NCBI GenBank assembly: GCA_900769465.1
Contig: CAAGGT010000306.1
Coordinates: 67,974 to 131,973, forward strand
DNA from: Bacteroidaceae bacterium
Lineage (GTDB): Bacteria > Bacteroidota > Bacteroidia > Bacteroidales > Bacteroidaceae
Direction of reading: 5' to 3'
Length of the DNA stretch: 64,000 nucleotides
Part shown: piece by piece, positions 61,078 to 64,000 of the stretch
How the letters are laid out: every line of letters starts with the position of its first letter
Position numbering within the stretch: position 1 is the stretch's first letter
Notes under the pieces: model-generated
Seen by the model: only the letters and a program-made list of their open reading frames with translations
Databases searched by the model: none
What the model was told of the DNA's origin: nothing
Made by a program: the position numbers and the translations under genes

Positions 61078-63126
61078 ATGCAGAAAGGAAACATTGGGGT
61101 AACAACAGAGAACATTTTCCCCGTAATCAAGAAATTCTTGTACAGCGACCACGAGATTTTCCTTCGTGAAATAGTATCGAATGCCATTGATGCCACACAG
61201 AAGCTGAAGACTCTTTATGAGAAGGGTGAGTTCAAGGGCGAGCTTGGCACACCAAGAGTGAAGGTGACACTTGGTACAGACACCATCACTGTGAGCGACA
61301 ACGGTATAGGACTCACTGCCGAGGAGATTGAGAAGTACATCAACCAGATTGCCCTTTCGGGTGCCACAGACTTCCTTGAGAAATACAAGGACACAGCAAA
61401 CAGCATCATCGGTCACTTTGGTCTTGGCTTCTACTCGGCATTCATGGTATCAAAAAAGGTTGAGATTGTGACAAAGTCATACCGCGACGGCGCACAGGCT
61501 GTAAAATGGAGCTGTGACGGCAGCCCCGAATACACACTCGAGGAGACCCAGAAGGCCGAACGTGGTACAGACATCATAATGTACATCGATGATGACAGCA
61601 AGGAGTTCCTGAGCGAGAGCCGCATCAGCGGAATACTGAACAAGTACTGCCGATTCCTGCCTGTAGAGATTGCATTCGGCAAGAAGAAGGAGTGGAAGGA
61701 CGGCAAGCAGGTTGAGACAGACGAGGACAACATCATCAACGACACCACCCCACTGTGGACACGCAAGCCAAGTGAGCTGAAAGACGAGGATTACAAGGAG
61801 TTCTACCGCAAGCTCTACCCCATGAGCGACGAGCCGCTCTTCTGGATTCACTTGAACGTTGACTTCCCATTCCACCTCACAGGTGTACTCTACTTCCCCA
61901 AGGTAAAGAGCAACCTTGAGTTGCAGAAGAACAAGATTCTCCTGTTCTGCAACCAGGTGTATGTGACCGACGAGGTACAGGGTATCGTACCCGATTTCCT
62001 CACACTGATGCACGGTGTGATTGACTCACCCGACATTCCATTGAACGTATCACGTTCATACTTGCAGAGCGACTCTAACGTGAAGAAGATTTCTACATAT
62101 ATTTCAAAGAAGGTGTCGGACCGTCTGGCACAGATTTTCAAGAACGACCGCAAGGAGTTCGAGGAGAAGTGGAACGACCTGAAGATTTTCATCCACTATG
62201 GTATGCTCACCGAGGAGGATTTCTATGACAAGGCAAACAAGTTCTCGCTGTTGCAGGATACCGATGGCAACAAGTATACATACGAGGAGTACAAGAACCT
62301 TGTAAGCGCCGAGCAGACCGACAAGGAGGGTAACATCATCTACCTCTACTCTAACGACAAGGAGAAGGAGTACAGCTTCATAGACAACGCCAAGAACAAG
62401 GGGTACAACGTGCTGTTGATGGATGGCCAGTTGGACGTGGCACTCATCAGCCTTCTCGAGCAGAAGTTCGAGAAAACACGTTTCACACGCGTTGACAGCG
62501 ACATCATCGACAACCTCATTGTTAAGGAGGAGAAAAAGGAGAGCACTATTGGTGCAACACAGCGCGAGGTGTTGGCAGGCGTGTTTGAGAGCCAGTTGCC
62601 AAAGATGGAGAAGAAGGAATTCCACGTGATGACACAGGCTATGGGCGAAACTGCCGCTCCGGTGATGATTACACAGGCCGAGTACATGCGCCGCATGAAG
62701 GATATGGCTGCAATACAGGGCGGTATGTCGTTCTATGGCGAAATGCCCGACATGTACACACTCCTGCTCAACGAGGAACACCCGCTCATCAAGCGTGTCC
62801 TTGAGAATGCCGAGAGCGCTTGCAGTGAGAAGCTACAGCCACTCAACGAAAAGAGCGAGTCGCTTGAAAACCGTCGCAAGGCACTCTACGATGCACGCAG
62901 TGGCAAGAAGAACGACGAGATTCCACAGAGCGAGAAGGATGAACTTTTTGAGATTGAAAAGGAGATTACAGCAACAAAGAGCGACAAGGAGGGTATCCTT
63001 GCCCAGTATGCAGCCGGCGACAACACCGTGAAACAGCTCATTGACATCACCCTGTTGCAGAACAACATGCTCACAGGCGAGGCGTTGAACAACTTTGTAA
63101 AGCGCAGCATTGAGCTGATGAAATAA
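61078..63126 (+). CDS. htpG: Molecular chaperone HtpG (Hsp90)
   Basis: 682 residues; longer than E. coli HtpG (624), as usual for Bacteroidetes. N-terminal GHKL ATPase: REIVSNAIDATQKL (about 24-37), DNGIGLTAEEIEKY (about 67-80) and GHFGLGFYSAFMV (about 108-120). The middle domain carries the conserved LNVSRSYLQSD (about 322-332). The C-terminal dimerisation domain follows, with an acidic insert around LENRRKALYDARSGKK. No MEEVD end, as expected for bacteria. Cytoplasmic chaperone working with DnaK and, from genome context, alongside clpC upstream. Ends in a perfect 19-bp terminator. Confidence 0.96.
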   Translation: MQKGNIGVTTENIFPVIKKFLYSDHEIFLREIVSNAIDATQKLKTLYEKGEFKGELGTPRVKVTLGTDTITVSDNGIGLTAEEIEKYINQIALSGATDFLEKYKDTANSIIGHFGLGFYSAFMVSKKVEIVTKSYRDGAQAVKWSCDGSPEYTLEETQKAERGTDIIMYIDDDSKEFLSESRISGILNKYCRFLPVEIAFGKKKEWKDGKQVETDEDNIINDTTPLWTRKPSELKDEDYKEFYRKLYPMSDEPLFWIHLNVDFPFHLTGVLYFPKVKSNLELQKNKILLFCNQVYVTDEVQGIVPDFLTLMHGVIDSPDIPLNVSRSYLQSDSNVKKISTYISKKVSDRLAQIFKNDRKEFEEKWNDLKIFIHYGMLTEEDFYDKANKFSLLQDTDGNKYTYEEYKNLVSAEQTDKEGNIIYLYSNDKEKEYSFIDNAKNKGYNVLLMDGQLDVALISLLEQKFEKTRFTRVDSDIIDNLIVKEEKKESTIGATQREVLAGVFESQLPKMEKKEFHVMTQAMGETAAPVMITQAEYMRRMKDMAAIQGGMSFYGEMPDMYTLLLNEEHPLIKRVLENAESACSEKLQPLNEKSESLENRRKALYDARSGKKNDEIPQSEKDELFEIEKEITATKSDKEGILAQYAAGDNTVKQLIDITLLQNNMLTGEALNNFVKRSIELMK

Positions 63127-63220
63127 TATGCAAGGGCGAACACATCGGTTCGTCCAAGAAATTCTCATATAAATATCATATCAACCACAAAAAGGAGATA
63201 TCTAATATTGAGAATATAAC

Positions 63221-63265
63221 ATCAAAAGAGGTCTGAACATTTTTTTTGTTCAGACCTCTTTTGAT
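63221..63265. terminator. htpG terminator
   Basis: A 19-bp perfect stem ATCAAAAGAGGTCTGAACA with its complement and a 7-T loop. Confidence 0.88.
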
Positions 63266-63300
63266 TAATTTATGACAAAAAGGATTGTAATATACAAATT

Positions 63301-63997
63301 CTCGGCTCACCAGCAAACTTTAGGGGCAAAAAACTCGCTTTGGCTCGCCGTCAAATTCTACAGCAGTCTTCAACCTTAATTGTTCACTTGTATTTTTCTT
63401 CAAGTCTTTCTTTCTGTACTTTTTGAAAAAAGTACCCAAAAACATAGGCAGTCGTGTACGGCATTCGGTGCTTAAAAGTTGACAACACCGCCTTTCCGCA
63501 TCCCGTGCGGTGCAAACTATGTCTGCACTACGCACGACTAGTTGCTGGCGGTATTGTCGATTTGCTTTGCAAATTCAAGAGTCGCTTTGCGACATCTTTC
63601 AGTCGGTGCACACCTCGCCACTCGCTGCTTGTCGCAATGCTTGGGGCGGCAAGAACTCGCTGCGCTCAAACATCATACCGCCTGATTCCAAGCATTGCTT
63701 GACTGCTCACTGTGCCTCCCAACGCTGCCCATTAGATAAGTTACTCATGCTCGCCGCAAAAGCTCAAACAAGTTTGGCTTTCGCTCGCTTACACGTAACT
63801 TTCCGCCTCTGGCGGGGAATTGCCTTTGCTATGAAAATTTATTGGAATGTATCGCGGACTTTAACTCGTACAATAGTAATATCAAAGAGAAACCGGCAGT
63901 GTCAAAATCACAACGGAAATCCCTGCTGTTTGGCGGCCATTGTGCGAGGCACGTTCAAACGTAGTACGGCAATTATCTTTTCTTAAAATTGCCGTAC
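63301..63997. repeat. Large complex intergenic repeat, copy B
   Basis: No credible gene in the last 735 bases. Module 2 of the repeat at 55.7 kb is inverted here (63364-63530), interrupted by about 65 bases that carry the hairpin GTACTTTTTGAAAAAAGTAC (63417-63436). Module 1 is direct at 63781-63930. Between them are compact palindromes: ATTTGC-TTT-GCAAAT, GTCGC-TTT-GCGAC and GCAATGCTTGG/CCAAGCATTGC (63634-63698). At the very end, GTACGGCAATT/AATTGCCGTAC (63964-63997) makes an 11-bp hairpin. Frames in this stretch (63320-63986) are overlapping and low in quality. Confidence 0.7.
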
Positions 63998-64000
63998 GCA

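Noticed and set aside
63320..63986. Three overlapping frames at the window end
   Set aside because: They run through palindromic repeat DNA in different frames and show no coding pattern.

Overview
The window reads as chromosome of a gut-type member of the order Bacteroidales (Bacteroides/Prevotella/Muribaculaceae range; I cannot place it lower). The evidence is many lipoproteins and outer-membrane proteins, a GH92 mannosidase, a DPP-IV peptidase, a 626-residue amidotransferase/PRTase of the purF type, a glutamate decarboxylase-glutaminase pair, weak Shine-Dalgarno sequences, and promoters of the Bacteroidetes form (-7 TAnnTTTG, sometimes with TTTG about 18-21 bases upstream). No phage, plasmid, insertion sequence or CRISPR array is visible. 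Almost every gene is intact; the first one is cut by the window edge.

Layout. 0-6.3 kb: end of an M16 peptidase, then a leftward run of envelope proteins (beta-barrel, DUF4136 lipoprotein, NlpE-like lipoprotein, an S41-type lipoprotein without its catalytic serine) and rpsP. 6.4-15 kb: GH92 mannosidase, galE, a TlpA-like lipoprotein, a patatin phospholipase, a tRNA-dihydrouridine synthase, a DUF2007-like membrane protein, a 108-bp tandem repeat and a class I aminotransferase. 15-22.5 kb: TPR protein, gyrA, trmD, pyrD-pyrK and an XRE regulator. 22.5-23.6 kb: a gene-free, strand-skewed stretch. 23.7-32 kb: M6 peptidase, two transporters, gadB-glsA and a nitroreductase lipoprotein. 32-34.1 kb: an AT-rich islet with two unusual lipoproteins and a coding fragment. 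34-42 kb: nucleotide metabolism (yjdM, carB with a purF-type gene behind a possible attenuator, upp, uraA). 42-54.8 kb: M20 peptidase, tRNA-Thr, a methyltransferase, a lipid kinase, the run lon-tgt-lptG-helicase-gamma carbonic anhydrase, and a DPP-IV peptidase. 54.8-64 kb: aspS, clpC and htpG separated by repeat-rich intergenic DNA.

How genes work together. pyrK-pyrD, carB, upp and uraA cover pyrimidine synthesis and salvage. GadB and GlsA together consume protons, the logic of glutamine-dependent acid resistance. lon, clpC and htpG are the protein quality-control set. Peptidases of families M16, M6, M20 and S9 point to a peptide-feeding life style.

The most striking item is a pair of 124-bp intergenic elements (56059-56182 and 60853-60976). 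They differ in much of their sequence, yet both fold into the same multi-helix structure, with compensatory base changes in most helices and identical unpaired motifs. This looks like an uncharacterised structured RNA or a palindromic mobile element. Other items worth checking are a 34-codon ORF followed by a terminator directly ahead of the purF-type gene, a shared complex intergenic repeat at 55.3-55.8 and 63.3-64.0 kb, and two enzymes that lack expected active-site or metal residues.
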